DNA from: Acinetobacter sp. NIPH 298
GTDB taxonomy: Bacteria; Pseudomonadota; Gammaproteobacteria; Pseudomonadales; Moraxellaceae
NCBI RefSeq assembly: GCF_000369505.1
Contig: NZ_KB850053.1
Span: 338,943-402,942, forward strand
Direction of reading: 5' to 3'
Length of the DNA stretch: 64,000 nt
Positions within the stretch are counted from its first letter, which is position 1. Each line of letters opens with the position of its first letter. The notes below the pieces were generated by a model that saw only the letters and a list, made by a program, of their open reading frames with translations, searched no databases and had not been told where the DNA came from. Made by a program: the position numbers and the translations under genes. Shown piece after piece: positions 7,769-16,727 of the stretch.

Positions 7769-8338
7769 ATGAAACAGATCTTCATTACGGCTGTCATTTT
7801 AGCGACTCTAATAGGCTGCAATAAGACACCTGAACCGTCCTCGCCAGATATTACTAGCGAATCAACCAATACTCCTACCCAAGATGATTCCAAGCAGCAA
7901 CTGAAAGAGCAGGAAGCCGAAGCTGCTGCCATTGCCCATGATCGTTATGATCCAGACAGTATTTATACAGATGCGGATAATACTGATATTCCCCCACCTC
8001 AACTTAAGCGTGAACTGCTACCGAGTGAGGCTTTGGAAGTTAAGTTCCGTCCTATTGGTTCTCCTCCAAACTTTATTGTGGTCACACAAACCATTTATGA
8101 CACTACTCGTTTGAAAGTGGTCTCTGAAGTGAACGATGTTATTGATAAAGTCGAAATGGACAACCCAAACTGTAAAGTCGTTGGTGTAGAGCCTTATACA
8201 ACTAAATTTCCAAGTGTGTCCTATTACGGGGCTATATTTAAACTTGTTTTAAAGGGCTGTACTGCCGAAGAAATCAAAGAAGTTTATCTGTATACCACGC
8301 ATGGCAAGCTTACTTATCAAGCCATCGTCGAGGAATGA
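7769..8338 (+). CDS. Putative lipoprotein, two-Cys C-terminal domain
   Basis: A 189-residue lipoprotein. The start is at the ATG at 7769, preceded by AAAGGAAA; the longer frame from 7706 would overlap the upstream gene and lacks a signal. The lipobox is ATLIGC with Cys16. A Pro/Ser/Thr/Glu/Gln-rich linker (about 17-75) leads to a C-terminal domain with two cysteines (DNPNCKV and LKGC), probably a disulfide, ending in TTHGKLTYQ. The same pattern (IDKV, NC, second Cys, T-x-G-x-x-TYQ) recurs in the next lipoprotein, so the two look like paralogues. The function is unknown. Confidence 0.6.
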   Translation: MKQIFITAVILATLIGCNKTPEPSSPDITSESTNTPTQDDSKQQLKEQEAEAAAIAHDRYDPDSIYTDADNTDIPPPQLKRELLPSEALEVKFRPIGSPPNFIVVTQTIYDTTRLKVVSEVNDVIDKVEMDNPNCKVVGVEPYTTKFPSVSYYGAIFKLVLKGCTAEEIKEVYLYTTHGKLTYQAIVEE

Positions 8339-8466
8339 TTGCTTTAAAAAAAACACAACCCATTAATACCCTATCCTCTGTTTAAGCTCACCCTCTTATT
8401 GAATCAGCGCAAAATATTCAAAAATCCAAATGAGTAAGAACAGAGGAGCATTTCTAGGAGTAAAGC

Positions 8467-8991
8467 ATGTCATTCACTAAACTCATGCTCCCTTTTATCT
8501 TTTCAATCGCGATGCTGACTGCTTGTAGTCCTGCACAAGATACGGCAAAAAAACCAGCTCAAACTGAAGTATCTGAACTTGATCCAGATACTCAGAAAAT
8601 CATGCAAACGGATTTAAGTGAACAAACACAAAATGATGAAATACCAATATCAACAGAACCAGAGCTAAGCCCAGAGTCCGATGAGATGATTGAAGCTTTA
8701 ACTCACGAGCAACCTCAAGAACAATTTGATATCCGCGTGTATCGTGCAGAATCGATAGGTTCAATGACAGGCTATATCGATAAAGTTGACATCATTTCAC
8801 TCAATGACCAACCCACTACCATTACTGGCATTCAAATCAATCGTGGAAACTGTGGTATCACACGCATGTACGATTACCAGAATATGCGCTATGGCTCAGT
8901 GGCTTTAGCTTATCCACGTTGTAAAGTGGAATATATTCGTGAAATCAGTATCAGTACCATTAGAGGTACTGATACTTATCAAGTTGACTAA
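8467..8991 (+). CDS. Putative lipoprotein, paralogue of upstream lipoprotein
   Basis: A 174-residue lipoprotein with lipobox MLTAC (Cys20) and a start ATG preceded by AGGAG. An acidic, Gln/Glu/Pro-rich linker covers about 21-90. The C-terminal domain contains TGYIDKVDI, RGNCGI, YPRC and a final IRGTDTYQ, mirroring the preceding lipoprotein and suggesting tandem duplication followed by divergence. It is separated from that gene by 128 bases without a clear terminator. Its role is unknown; it is probably inserted in the outer membrane facing the periplasm. Confidence 0.6.
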   Translation: MSFTKLMLPFIFSIAMLTACSPAQDTAKKPAQTEVSELDPDTQKIMQTDLSEQTQNDEIPISTEPELSPESDEMIEALTHEQPQEQFDIRVYRAESIGSMTGYIDKVDIISLNDQPTTITGIQINRGNCGITRMYDYQNMRYGSVALAYPRCKVEYIREISISTIRGTDTYQVD

Positions 8992-9186
8992 ATGAAATAA
9001 CCATAGCCCCCGATTAATAGTCAATATCCTATGCAAATAATCATATAAAAGCTCTCAACTCTCAAATTGTTTAGATCGTGCTCGCTCTAGAACGATTAAG
9101 TATTCAAACTTATGTACAAGATCTTGAAAAACACTAACAAATCGTTTAATTATTAATCTTGTTTTTAAATATGTGAAGCAAGTCAA

Positions 9187-9645
9187 TTGGATAGATTTAG
9201 AGAAATTTTTAGATCGGCAGAGCATAAACGCTCACTATGGCTCATCGCTATTAGCGGGCTTTTATTAGCTATTGCATTAAAAACTGGATATACAAATCTT
9301 TTAGAATTTTTATTTAACTTAGCAGTATCAATAAGCTACTGGGAAACAATATTTTTTATCCCTATATTTACACTTTTAGTAAATGTCGCTGGTGATTTAA
9401 AATTAAATCCTCTTGTTATTGATTTATGTGTCTTCTTTTCAAAATTTTTAGTGAAATCCATTTATGCATTTGTAGGTTTTTGTACCGCAATGTTATTGGC
9501 AAATTTAATTTTTGGACAAATAAATAATATAGCTTTTTTTGCAATCGTGGGGTTTACAAGCTACCTTGTTGCAATAGCTGTACACTGGATTATATTAGAT
9601 CTAGACTCACAATCAAGAGATTTATGTACTGAAACCTACTGTTAG
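9187..9645 (+). CDS. Predicted four-helix inner-membrane protein
   Basis: A 152-residue protein with about four hydrophobic segments (about 17-32, 52-70, 88-112, 117-138) and short charged ends, so an integral membrane protein. No ATG is available before the first segment; the frame opens at a TTG (9187) with a stop shortly upstream and a weak ribosome site, so the start is uncertain. I recognise no family. It is strongly AT-rich. A clear intrinsic terminator follows at 9659-9692, supporting a real transcription unit. Confidence 0.5.
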   Translation: MDRFREIFRSAEHKRSLWLIAISGLLLAIALKTGYTNLLEFLFNLAVSISYWETIFFIPIFTLLVNVAGDLKLNPLVIDLCVFFSKFLVKSIYAFVGFCTAMLLANLIFGQINNIAFFAIVGFTSYLVAIAVHWIILDLDSQSRDLCTETYC

Positions 9646-9658
9646 TTTACTAGCAATT

Positions 9659-9694
9659 AAGTAAGAGAGTCCACAGAGGTTCTCTCTTACTTTT
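9659..9694 (+). terminator. Intrinsic terminator after membrane protein gene
   Basis: AAGTAAGAGAG (9659-9669) pairs with CTCTCTTACTT (9682-9692) across a 12-base loop, followed by TTTTAT. Confidence 0.65.
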
Positions 9695-9745
9695 ATATAT
9701 AAATATACATCTAAATCAATACATTAAATAAATCTTTTTAATAAA

Positions 9746-10753
9746 CTATTTTGACCGTATTTCCCTTGAACACAAGGGGTGAGTTTCCGAATCAAAGAAA
9801 AACAATTCTAATCCACCTGTTTTTCTAAATAAACGTGCTTCAAAAAACTTAACAGCTTTCTCCTTTTCGTATAGAGACAAACCAGAATAAATAGATATTG
9901 CCACATATTTTAAATTTTCATTTTGAAGAATAGCATCAACTAAATGTTGATCATATATTGGATCAAGACCTTGACCTATCACAACTAAGCCATCTTTGAC
10001 TTTAGACAATTCTTTATAACAAAAATTTAAATAGCTATTTGATTCTATTTTTCTCAGTTTATATTCACTGGTTCCTTCAGTGATAAACAATGGTAAAAGA
10101 GTACTTAACTCTGAAAACTTATAGCTATCTATCTCTGGCAAACCACTTGAGGCACCTAGTATTTTATTAACCTCTAATGTAAGGTTAGTTTGGAGGTGTA
10201 ATGCGCCATGCAAATAATAGAATGCTGTTACCCTAGCTGGATAATAAATACCTACATCTCTAGAATTAAATGTATTTTTATTCCAAAAAAAATCGACTTG
10301 TTTGTTAAGTGAAATTGTATTGTATACACTCCAATAAGGAATCAAGTCATAACAGGTTGTAAATACTTTTCTAAAATTAATTAATTCTTTTCCAATAAAT
10401 TCTATATTCAGATTCGAAAAAGGGATATGTGTTGCATGCACTGTATTAAAAAGATTTTTTCTTAAATTATCATATAAATCCAATATTTCAGTAATATCCT
10501 CCCCTAAAGAATCCTTTACTATGGCAGTAGTTAGTAAAGCTTTCAATACCTCTTCAAAGTTAGTAGTCTTTAAATCATCAAATATTTTTACAACTGCTTT
10601 TTTTAAAATAGGTTCAACGCCATACTCTTTAGAAAAGCTTAAAAGTGAAGTGTAAGAGTAACTCCCCCAAATATTACAGCTAAACCCATTACCCAACAAT
10701 AGGTTATCCCAAACATATTCTTTACTTAGAATTTCTTGCCAACTTAGAATCAT
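9746..10753 (-). CDS. DUF4917 family, SIR2-like protein
   Basis: A 335-residue protein of the DUF4917 type. The SIR2-like features are LLLGNGFSCNIW at the N-terminus (GNG at 21-23, nucleotide-binding loop) and YLHGALHL with His182, the position of the SIR2 catalytic histidine; GLVVIGQGLDPIYDQHLV follows in the last third. SIR2-like domains in phage defence often hydrolyse NAD+ after infection, so an abortive-infection role is plausible (inference from family). A membrane-anchored coiled-coil gene lies 95 bases upstream in the same direction. The ATG at 10753 is used. The gene is AT-rich. Confidence 0.7.
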   Translation of the reverse strand: MILSWQEILSKEYVWDNLLLGNGFSCNIWGSYSYTSLLSFSKEYGVEPILKKAVVKIFDDLKTTNFEEVLKALLTTAIVKDSLGEDITEILDLYDNLRKNLFNTVHATHIPFSNLNIEFIGKELINFRKVFTTCYDLIPYWSVYNTISLNKQVDFFWNKNTFNSRDVGIYYPARVTAFYYLHGALHLQTNLTLEVNKILGASSGLPEIDSYKFSELSTLLPLFITEGTSEYKLRKIESNSYLNFCYKELSKVKDGLVVIGQGLDPIYDQHLVDAILQNENLKYVAISIYSGLSLYEKEKAVKFFEARLFRKTGGLELFFFDSETHPLCSREIRSK

Positions 10754-10848
10754 AGTAGTTAATCAAAATCAATTAAACCAACTACCATGATACAACAAAA
10801 TAACACAAAATCATCATTTTTTAAAATGACAGCTCTATATCAAGTATT

Positions 10849-11457
10849 TTAATTACTAGAATCAATAGTAAATTCCACCAAATCTTGTATAAATAATACT
10901 TTTGTAAAAGTTATTTTATGCTTTTTATTATCTTTTTTAAAAATTTTAACATCCCCAGCTTTAATGTTTTCATATTTAACATTTTCATTACTATCTGGAA
11001 ACCTAATATATATTGATGCTTTATTCCCATAAAAAACCTTATCCAAGGTCATACTAATATCTAACCCATTATCTATATAAGCAGTACCAACACTTAAATT
11101 ATGCTTATACTCCACCCCCATAGCGCTATCTTTTAACATAGACCTTAAGTTTTTTATCTCTTCTTGCATCTGTAAATTTTTAGATACAATAATCGAAGGT
11201 ACTACTTTCCCCTCTTTTTCCAACCATAATTTATACTCACTGTTTTCAGCCTGTAACTTTTCAATATCTTTTTGTAGAATCTCAACTTTCACTTTATATT
11301 CTTCTGTAACACTTTTTTGTGTTTCTAACTGACTTTTAACATCTGAAAGTTTTCTATCTTCTAAAACAAATGTTGAAATCCCCCATGTAAATGTCATTAC
11401 CAATACTGTATGACCTATTATTGATTTTAAAGGGTTATCTTCAAACCAATTACTCAT
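10849..11457 (-). CDS. Membrane-anchored coiled-coil protein
   Basis: A 202-residue protein with one N-terminal membrane segment (about 12-31, IIGHTVLVMTFTWGISTFVL), then a coiled coil (about 35-110, repeating Leu/Val/Ile with Lys/Glu), then a beta-rich C-terminal domain (about 115-200). I recognise no family. It is transcribed toward the DUF4917 gene, which begins 95 bases downstream, so the two may form a module in which this protein senses or localises (inference). The ATG at 11457 is used. Confidence 0.5.
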   Translation of the reverse strand: MSNWFEDNPLKSIIGHTVLVMTFTWGISTFVLEDRKLSDVKSQLETQKSVTEEYKVKVEILQKDIEKLQAENSEYKLWLEKEGKVVPSIIVSKNLQMQEEIKNLRSMLKDSAMGVEYKHNLSVGTAYIDNGLDISMTLDKVFYGNKASIYIRFPDSNENVKYENIKAGDVKIFKKDNKKHKITFTKVLFIQDLVEFTIDSSN

Positions 11458-11640
11458 CTTTCATATCCTAAAAGCAATACATTCTATATCACTTTGAGAT
11501 TATTTAACCTATGCTTGCTTAAATTTCTTCTTATCTAAATTCAAATATTAACTTACAGCATGTACATTCATTAGATTTATTAATATTACATAGGATGTGC
11601 AATGCTCTAATACATTACACATCTTTCTTATCAAGTTCTT

Positions 11641-12564
11641 TTATTCAGCTTTAACTTTCCTACGCTTATTGATCTTATACTGTCCTTTACCAAAGCTACG
11701 TATATCCTTAATTCTAGCTCGAAGATGTTGGTTATCTTTCTCAGGATTCACCAAATACATAGCTGCATTGATTGCGTTCTGAATTTGCTCAGGCTTATTC
11801 CTATGAATCATACCAATACCCAATTTTCCCTTTTTTTGAAATTGCTCTTTGTACTCTGGAGAATTAGAGATAAAGTAATAGCCTTTATTAGCCGTAATCT
11901 CACTCCAACACTGCCCAACTTGTATAGCCATCCCAAAATCTTTTTGATGTTTATGACCATCGTAGATTAGTAGAAGATGACAGTGATAACCCTTCTGCGC
12001 CCCATGCTCTAAAGCCCATGCGTAACCTTGTAGACCTTTAAAGCAAGTATCTTGATTCTGCACTCTATTTATAAAAGTGCGTAGATAGGCATTAAACTGC
12101 TCAATATCTACAGCATGCTGATGTTTTAGCTCGATACTCAAATCTATACGAATGAATAATAGTTTGGCGTAATGCTGAGTTAGTTTTTGTAGATATTCAC
12201 GAAGACTACGCTGATTACGTTTTTCTTGAGCCTTTAATTGGATGATCTCAAGTGCAATATTCAACTTACCCTCTCTTAAATGCTCTAACAATAAAGCTAT
12301 TTGTCTATGAGTAAGATGCCTTACAGCAGAAATAGGTTGACCATTCAACATTTCATCAATAGCTTTCATCAAAAAATGAAAGGTCTCAATACCTTGAGCA
12401 TATTTTAAGTGGGATTTATAAATTGCCTTAAATTGAGGAATGAATTCCATTAAACCATCTTTAAAACCTGGCTCAGTATAGCTCTCATACGACATAGAGA
12501 TAATGAATTTTTCTATCTCAACTAATACTTTAGATTCATTAAGAGTAGGAATAGATTTATTCAT
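11641..12564 (-). CDS. YagK/YfjJ, inovirus Gp2-type HUH protein
   Basis: A 307-residue protein of the YagK/YfjJ C-terminal family, also called inovirus Gp2-like, related to rolling-circle replication initiators. The visible fold marks are the strand LLFIRIDLS (136-143) and the metal-binding HUH-type motif GYHCHLLLI with His194 and His196. A candidate catalytic Tyr lies in the downstream part (for example NKGYYF). Residues 1-110 are helical. Such proteins occur on satellites, inoviruses and integrative elements. Its ribosome site TAGGAAA lies eight bases before the ATG but falls in the 3' arm of a seven-base-pair inverted repeat that could hide it. Confidence 0.75.
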   Translation of the reverse strand: MNKSIPTLNESKVLVEIEKFIISMSYESYTEPGFKDGLMEFIPQFKAIYKSHLKYAQGIETFHFLMKAIDEMLNGQPISAVRHLTHRQIALLLEHLREGKLNIALEIIQLKAQEKRNQRSLREYLQKLTQHYAKLLFIRIDLSIELKHQHAVDIEQFNAYLRTFINRVQNQDTCFKGLQGYAWALEHGAQKGYHCHLLLIYDGHKHQKDFGMAIQVGQCWSEITANKGYYFISNSPEYKEQFQKKGKLGIGMIHRNKPEQIQNAINAAMYLVNPEKDNQHLRARIKDIRSFGKGQYKINKRRKVKAE

Positions 12565-12572
12565 TGATTTTT

Positions 12573-12603
12573 CCTAGTTTGTGTTGAAGTACATATAACT
12601 AGG
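12573..12603 (-). promoter_or_regulatory. Inverted repeat masking the Rep-like gene's RBS
   Basis: CCTAGTT (12573-12579) and AACTAGG (12597-12603) are perfect complements across 17 bases. In the leftward mRNA the 3' arm contains the AGG of the ribosome site of the YagK-type gene (ATG at 12564), so folding would reduce translation. Confidence 0.4.
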
Positions 12604-12892
12604 AAGCTATTTAAATTTTACATAATTTTCTTCTGCCATGTAATGAGTTTATTATCCACAATCAATTATGAACTAAAATCAATAGAGCAATGCTAACTAA
12701 AATATTAAAGAGATATATTTATTATATTAATAACCCAGTAAACTTTATGAATTAAAAGACTGTAGTACACGGGAACTTTAATTGTATGCATTCCCATAAT
12801 CATATAAGTATTTAATGAAATTTAAAGCTAAAGTTACGCTTTCATTAATTTACACACTTATGTCTGGCTAAAGATGAGCTTGAGGATTTATG
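12604..12892. other. AT-rich gap between the two Rep-like genes
   Basis: No ORF, RNA gene or strong hairpin seen. It is very AT-rich and presumably holds the promoter of the leftward YagK-type gene. No terminator was recognised for the 745-residue gene. Confidence 0.3.
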
Positions 12893-15130
12893 TTATTTAA
12901 TCTTCTTTTTCTTCGCAACAGCAATACTACTTTTCATCAAAATTCCAGTATTTGTTTCTTTAAAACTTTCTAAAAAGCCTTCTTCAAAAATACTACGACT
13001 TAAAAAAGTAGGTATAATTTTTTGTATAACTTCAGATTTTCTTTGACTATTGGTTGAATCTATCAATAAACTATTTGATGAATACTCTACGTTTTCCGCC
13101 ATAATTGATTTACCTTGTATTCTATAACTTTTCATCTTTTGACTTTCTTTAAGTCCTAATTTTGAAGAAGCTTTGTTCTTTATAAAGACGCTCCATTGAT
13201 CATTTAACTGTTGAATTACCAAGTCTTCTGAGGTAAATACACGCTCATCAAACACAATGAACACATCAGCATAGAAATGTTGTTCGTCATTCAGACGCCA
13301 TAATCCCAAATAACCAGTTTTCCAGAATAAGGGCTTTGATCGTTGTGCATGATGTAAAAATGCCGTCCATATAAGAGTTAATTTTTCTAGAGGAATATGT
13401 TCAAATTCAAGGAACACCTCAATTGTTACCCTAAAAATTCGGCAATCCTGTTTCATTAAATGTTGAAACAATGCTATGGCAGTATCTAGTCGTTTTTTAT
13501 ATTTTTTATAGGCTTGAGTTTTTATCGCCAAAATAGATTTTTTATCCAGACTTTCAAATGGCGTTATATATAGCTGCCGTAATTTGGTAATCATCTCATT
13601 AACCTGTTCAATAGTTTTTCTATTGATATAAGGGCCTATGAGCTGTTGATTTATATTTCTAAAGCTTGCAGCATTGAATACTTGAGCTAAAAGTGTATAC
13701 CGAGGGTGATCCAAATCAACAATCTGAACCTGAGCTAACTCTATCAATTGTTGCCCAAGACGAGTTATAGCTCGATTTAAAATTTGCCATGTAAGTTGTT
13801 CTTGGTCTGGAGATACACTGAGATCAAATGCCTCAAAACGTGATGTTACTAAGGTCTCAATGAAAACCTCGATACGTATTATTAATTGACGCTTTTTTTC
13901 ATCAGATTCAATCTCTTGATAGTAATGGCTAATCGCATCTATGTAGCCCTGACTTGTTTTAGGTAAATGGCGTGTAGCCCATATAGTTTTTTGAGCTTTA
14001 TCAGAAATAGGTGGTATACAAACCTTCGGCAAAGCTTTTGAAAGTTTTTTTAATGCATTTAATTGGCTTTTTTCGATCATGTAACTTTGCTGCTTCTCTC
14101 TCTGCTCCTTAACTGTATTGATGTAATAATCGAGATAACCATTAACAACCAAATAGTTTTTTAATTCATCAGGCAAATAGGGTTTGATATGTAAATCAAG
14201 GATATAAAAAAAACTTAGTATCCAGTATTTGAATGCCTCGATATTTTTAGTTTGTGATTTTTTAATGAGACCTACTGCAATTTTAGAATAAATTTTTTCA
14301 ATAACCGTATTCCAGTTCCTAATATCTACATGTAACCCTCCCATATCATGCTGAATTTTTTGCTTTAACACTTCAATTGTATTTTTCTCGGAGAAGTCCT
14401 TTGTAGGCTTAAGCATCAAAATACAATGTAAATTCAATCCATCTTTGAAATGAGTCTCGATCTTAGTGATCCCATGTAGAGGAGCAAGCTGAGCCAAAAT
14501 TATATGTAACTGTTCAATTTGGCGTCTTTTGATTTCTTGAAATTCAACAGCTGAAACTAATAATGATTTGAAGAAGCTCTCAATATAAATATCTAATACC
14601 AACACATAAACAGACTTATGTCTTCGTAATAAATTATCAAAAGCCTCCGTCTGTTGACTGAGATCATTAGATGCGTTTTTCTCTAACTCAAACTGTCTTT
14701 GAATTCCTTTATCGATTTTATCCCGAACATAAGGGATGATCGGTAATACACTCTTTTTTAGATCGACTTTTGGTAGCTGGTCAATTAGCTTATATGCCTT
14801 ATATACACTTTGGAAAAATAAATGATTGAACATCTCTGGATGTGGTAATAAATATTGATTCAATCGTAAGTCATTAAATGCATATAAAAGCTCATCATAC
14901 TGCTTCTTATTTTCTGGATTTTCTAATTTTAACGAAATTGAATCCTCTTCCCATACACCCTCTTTAATCTCTAAGGCAAATTTCTCGAACAGCCTTAAAG
15001 CATCTATTGTTTCTTTAAAAATAATACCTTCCCCGAAAGCAGAGCTAGTAGGCCTTGAAGAGGATGAAGGAATTCGATGTTTCATAAGTTTAAAAAAATT
15101 ATCATTTGAAATTTTTTCTTGAAAATCCAT
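12893..15130 (-). CDS. Large protein with degenerate Rep-like repeats
   Basis: A 745-residue protein of no named family that I can assign. Three segments resemble the first strand of the neighbouring YagK-type protein: about 174-184 (VYVLVLDIYIE), 415-427 (QLIIRIEVFIE) and 565-576 (IFRVTIEVFLE). The first and last are followed about 50 residues later by a strand in the HUH position, LHCILMLKP (234-242) and HFYADVFIVFDE (618-629), but without the two histidines. It thus looks like repeated, catalytically dead copies of the Rep fold (inference). The C-terminus is Lys-rich. The ATG at 15130 has GGA six bases upstream; a TTG at 15145 is an alternative. Twin palindromes lie upstream. Confidence 0.6.
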   Translation of the reverse strand: MDFQEKISNDNFFKLMKHRIPSSSSRPTSSAFGEGIIFKETIDALRLFEKFALEIKEGVWEEDSISLKLENPENKKQYDELLYAFNDLRLNQYLLPHPEMFNHLFFQSVYKAYKLIDQLPKVDLKKSVLPIIPYVRDKIDKGIQRQFELEKNASNDLSQQTEAFDNLLRRHKSVYVLVLDIYIESFFKSLLVSAVEFQEIKRRQIEQLHIILAQLAPLHGITKIETHFKDGLNLHCILMLKPTKDFSEKNTIEVLKQKIQHDMGGLHVDIRNWNTVIEKIYSKIAVGLIKKSQTKNIEAFKYWILSFFYILDLHIKPYLPDELKNYLVVNGYLDYYINTVKEQREKQQSYMIEKSQLNALKKLSKALPKVCIPPISDKAQKTIWATRHLPKTSQGYIDAISHYYQEIESDEKKRQLIIRIEVFIETLVTSRFEAFDLSVSPDQEQLTWQILNRAITRLGQQLIELAQVQIVDLDHPRYTLLAQVFNAASFRNINQQLIGPYINRKTIEQVNEMITKLRQLYITPFESLDKKSILAIKTQAYKKYKKRLDTAIALFQHLMKQDCRIFRVTIEVFLEFEHIPLEKLTLIWTAFLHHAQRSKPLFWKTGYLGLWRLNDEQHFYADVFIVFDERVFTSEDLVIQQLNDQWSVFIKNKASSKLGLKESQKMKSYRIQGKSIMAENVEYSSNSLLIDSTNSQRKSEVIQKIIPTFLSRSIFEEGFLESFKETNTGILMKSSIAVAKKKKIK

Positions 15131-15199
15131 ATAAATTCCATTCAAATGCTTTCATAGCAAAGATTTATTTAACTCAATACTACATTATAATTTCCTATT

Positions 15200-15234
15200 A
15201 ATCACAGTGATTTTACTTAAAAATCACTGTGATT
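15200..15234. promoter_or_regulatory. Twin palindromic operator candidate
   Basis: Two copies of a 13-base palindrome, AATCACAGTGATT (15200-15212) and AATCACTGTGATT (15222-15234), have centres 22 bases apart, two helical turns, as expected for cooperative dimers on one DNA face. They lie about 70 bases upstream of the leftward 745-residue gene, in promoter range. Together they also form a perfect 15-base inverted repeat with a five-base loop. Confidence 0.5.
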
Positions 15235-15716
15235 TTCATATAATAATTAGTAGCTACTATTTAGCAATCACAATTAAGCTGCGAAGAAATGTATAAATTG
15301 TTCGAAAGGTCTCCACACTTTTACTGGCAGCTTTCAAAAGTGAATAGGTACTGATCATTTAGGTGTGGTTAATATTTGAGCAAAAAGTCAGGTTGCATAC
15401 GTAATATATCTTTAATAGATATTTAGTATTAAAAGAGAAGGTCATACAAATTTAGGATAATTTGAGGTTGCAAAAAGACAATTAGTTTTTTCAGCGAGAC
15501 CAGTAGACTCTGCTAGGTTATAATTGATCAGATCATATAACTTCCATGTTATAGTAAGGCCAATAGCTGTGTGGCTAAGTAAGCACCCTTATACAGTTGG
15601 GGGTAAATCTGGGGGTAAAATAAAAAACATAATTTTTAATTTTTATTGATTTTCATAATCTTAAATTCAAAAGTTTATTCCCTCTCTCGCCAAGATTCAT
15701 TTGTTCATTTTTTCGC
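15235..15716. other. Noncoding junction between element and core
   Basis: No gene seen. It holds two direct copies of TGGGGGTAAA (15598-15607 and 15610-15619). G-rich repeats of this sort are often found close to integrase genes and attachment regions of elements next to tRNA genes, but no integrase or second att copy is visible here. The element's right boundary probably lies in this stretch. Confidence 0.3.
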
Positions 15717-15744
15717 TTGTCTTTTTACCCAAATTCGGTAAAAT
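15717..15744 (+). promoter_or_regulatory. Promoter of tRNA-Thr
   Basis: TTGTCT (15717-15722), 16-base spacer, TAAAAT (15739-15744), 12 bases before the tRNA 5' end. Confidence 0.6.
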
Positions 15745-15756
15745 TCACGCCACGTT

Positions 15757-15832
<76 letters not shown>

Positions 15833-15840
15833 TCAAATTC

Positions 15841-15877
15841 AAAAAAGGCTTAAACTCGATGAGTTTAAGCCTTTTTT
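15841..15877. terminator. Bidirectional terminator, tRNA-Thr / methyltransferase
   Basis: A 17-base-pair perfect stem (15841-15857 with 15861-15877) has A- and T-runs at its ends. It serves the rightward tRNA and the leftward methyltransferase gene ending at 15884. Confidence 0.85.
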
Positions 15878-15883
15878 TATGCG

Positions 15884-16726
15884 CTAGTTTTTAACAGCGC
15901 TGATCTGAATATAACGTACTAAACCATCTTGATAGAGTTTTCGACATAACTTGGCCGTCATGCCTATTTTGAATTGAGCCAAATCAAAGGCTTTTTTTTC
16001 AGTTCTGCTGAATTCAATATATTCAGCAAATCCAGCTAAAACAGGCACTGAAAAATCCTGAATAACAATATCACCCAAACCATACTGTGCTAAGGTCTGT
16101 ACGAGTTGTTGCTCATTCACCAAATGCTGCCACTGCACATCGGCACTTTTTAGCAGATAACGATATTGCTGTTTTTGCAGATAACGACAATGCTGCCAAG
16201 CATCAGACCACATCAAATAATGAAACGCGATTCGACCTTTTGAATTTAAAACTGAGGTGGCAGAATTGAGAAATGAATTCAAATTACTGTGATAGGCTGC
16301 ATCGATACAAACCACCGCATCAAATGAATTTAAAAAATTCAGTTGTTTTAAATTCAAAAAAGATTGGCAATAGCTTTCAACCTGCGGCAAGTTTTTTTGA
16401 ATTTGTTCTATACATGTTGTTTGTAATTCAACCGCACTGAGTTGTTCCACATCATACTCATTAAGCCAATGCAACAAACTCGCCCCTTGCCCACAACCTA
16501 GATCTAAAACACGATCTGATTTTTTGAGTTGGACTGAGATTGCTACTTGATCGGCTAAAGTCTGGCAAGCCAGCGGATAATCATGTTGCTGTAAATCCGA
16601 CTGTGGGGCTTGCCAATACCCTAAATTACTCCAAGCAAGCGGCGAGTCATCACCAAGGCGTTTTGCATCAATCGCATACTTATGCCCTAGGATTTTCTCG
16701 AACAGCGCTTGTTTGTGGTTGGTCAT
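15884..16726 (-). CDS. SAM-dependent methyltransferase
   Basis: A 280-residue class I methyltransferase. The SAM-binding motif I is VLDLGCGQGASLLHW (about 71-85), followed by the acidic motif II region LSAVEL and the post-motif DAVVCIDAAYHS. The overall form resembles small-molecule or fatty-acyl methyltransferases. I start it at MTNHKQALFEK (ATG 16726) rather than the longer frame to 16807, because that lies one base after the stop of the FAD oxidoreductase gene. Tight pairing with that gene suggests a joint pathway, perhaps lipid or quinone modification; the substrate is unknown. Confidence 0.75.
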   Translation of the reverse strand: MTNHKQALFEKILGHKYAIDAKRLGDDSPLAWSNLGYWQAPQSDLQQHDYPLACQTLADQVAISVQLKKSDRVLDLGCGQGASLLHWLNEYDVEQLSAVELQTTCIEQIQKNLPQVESYCQSFLNLKQLNFLNSFDAVVCIDAAYHSNLNSFLNSATSVLNSKGRIAFHYLMWSDAWQHCRYLQKQQYRYLLKSADVQWQHLVNEQQLVQTLAQYGLGDIVIQDFSVPVLAGFAEYIEFSRTEKKAFDLAQFKIGMTAKLCRKLYQDGLVRYIQISAVKN

Positions 16727-16727
16727 C

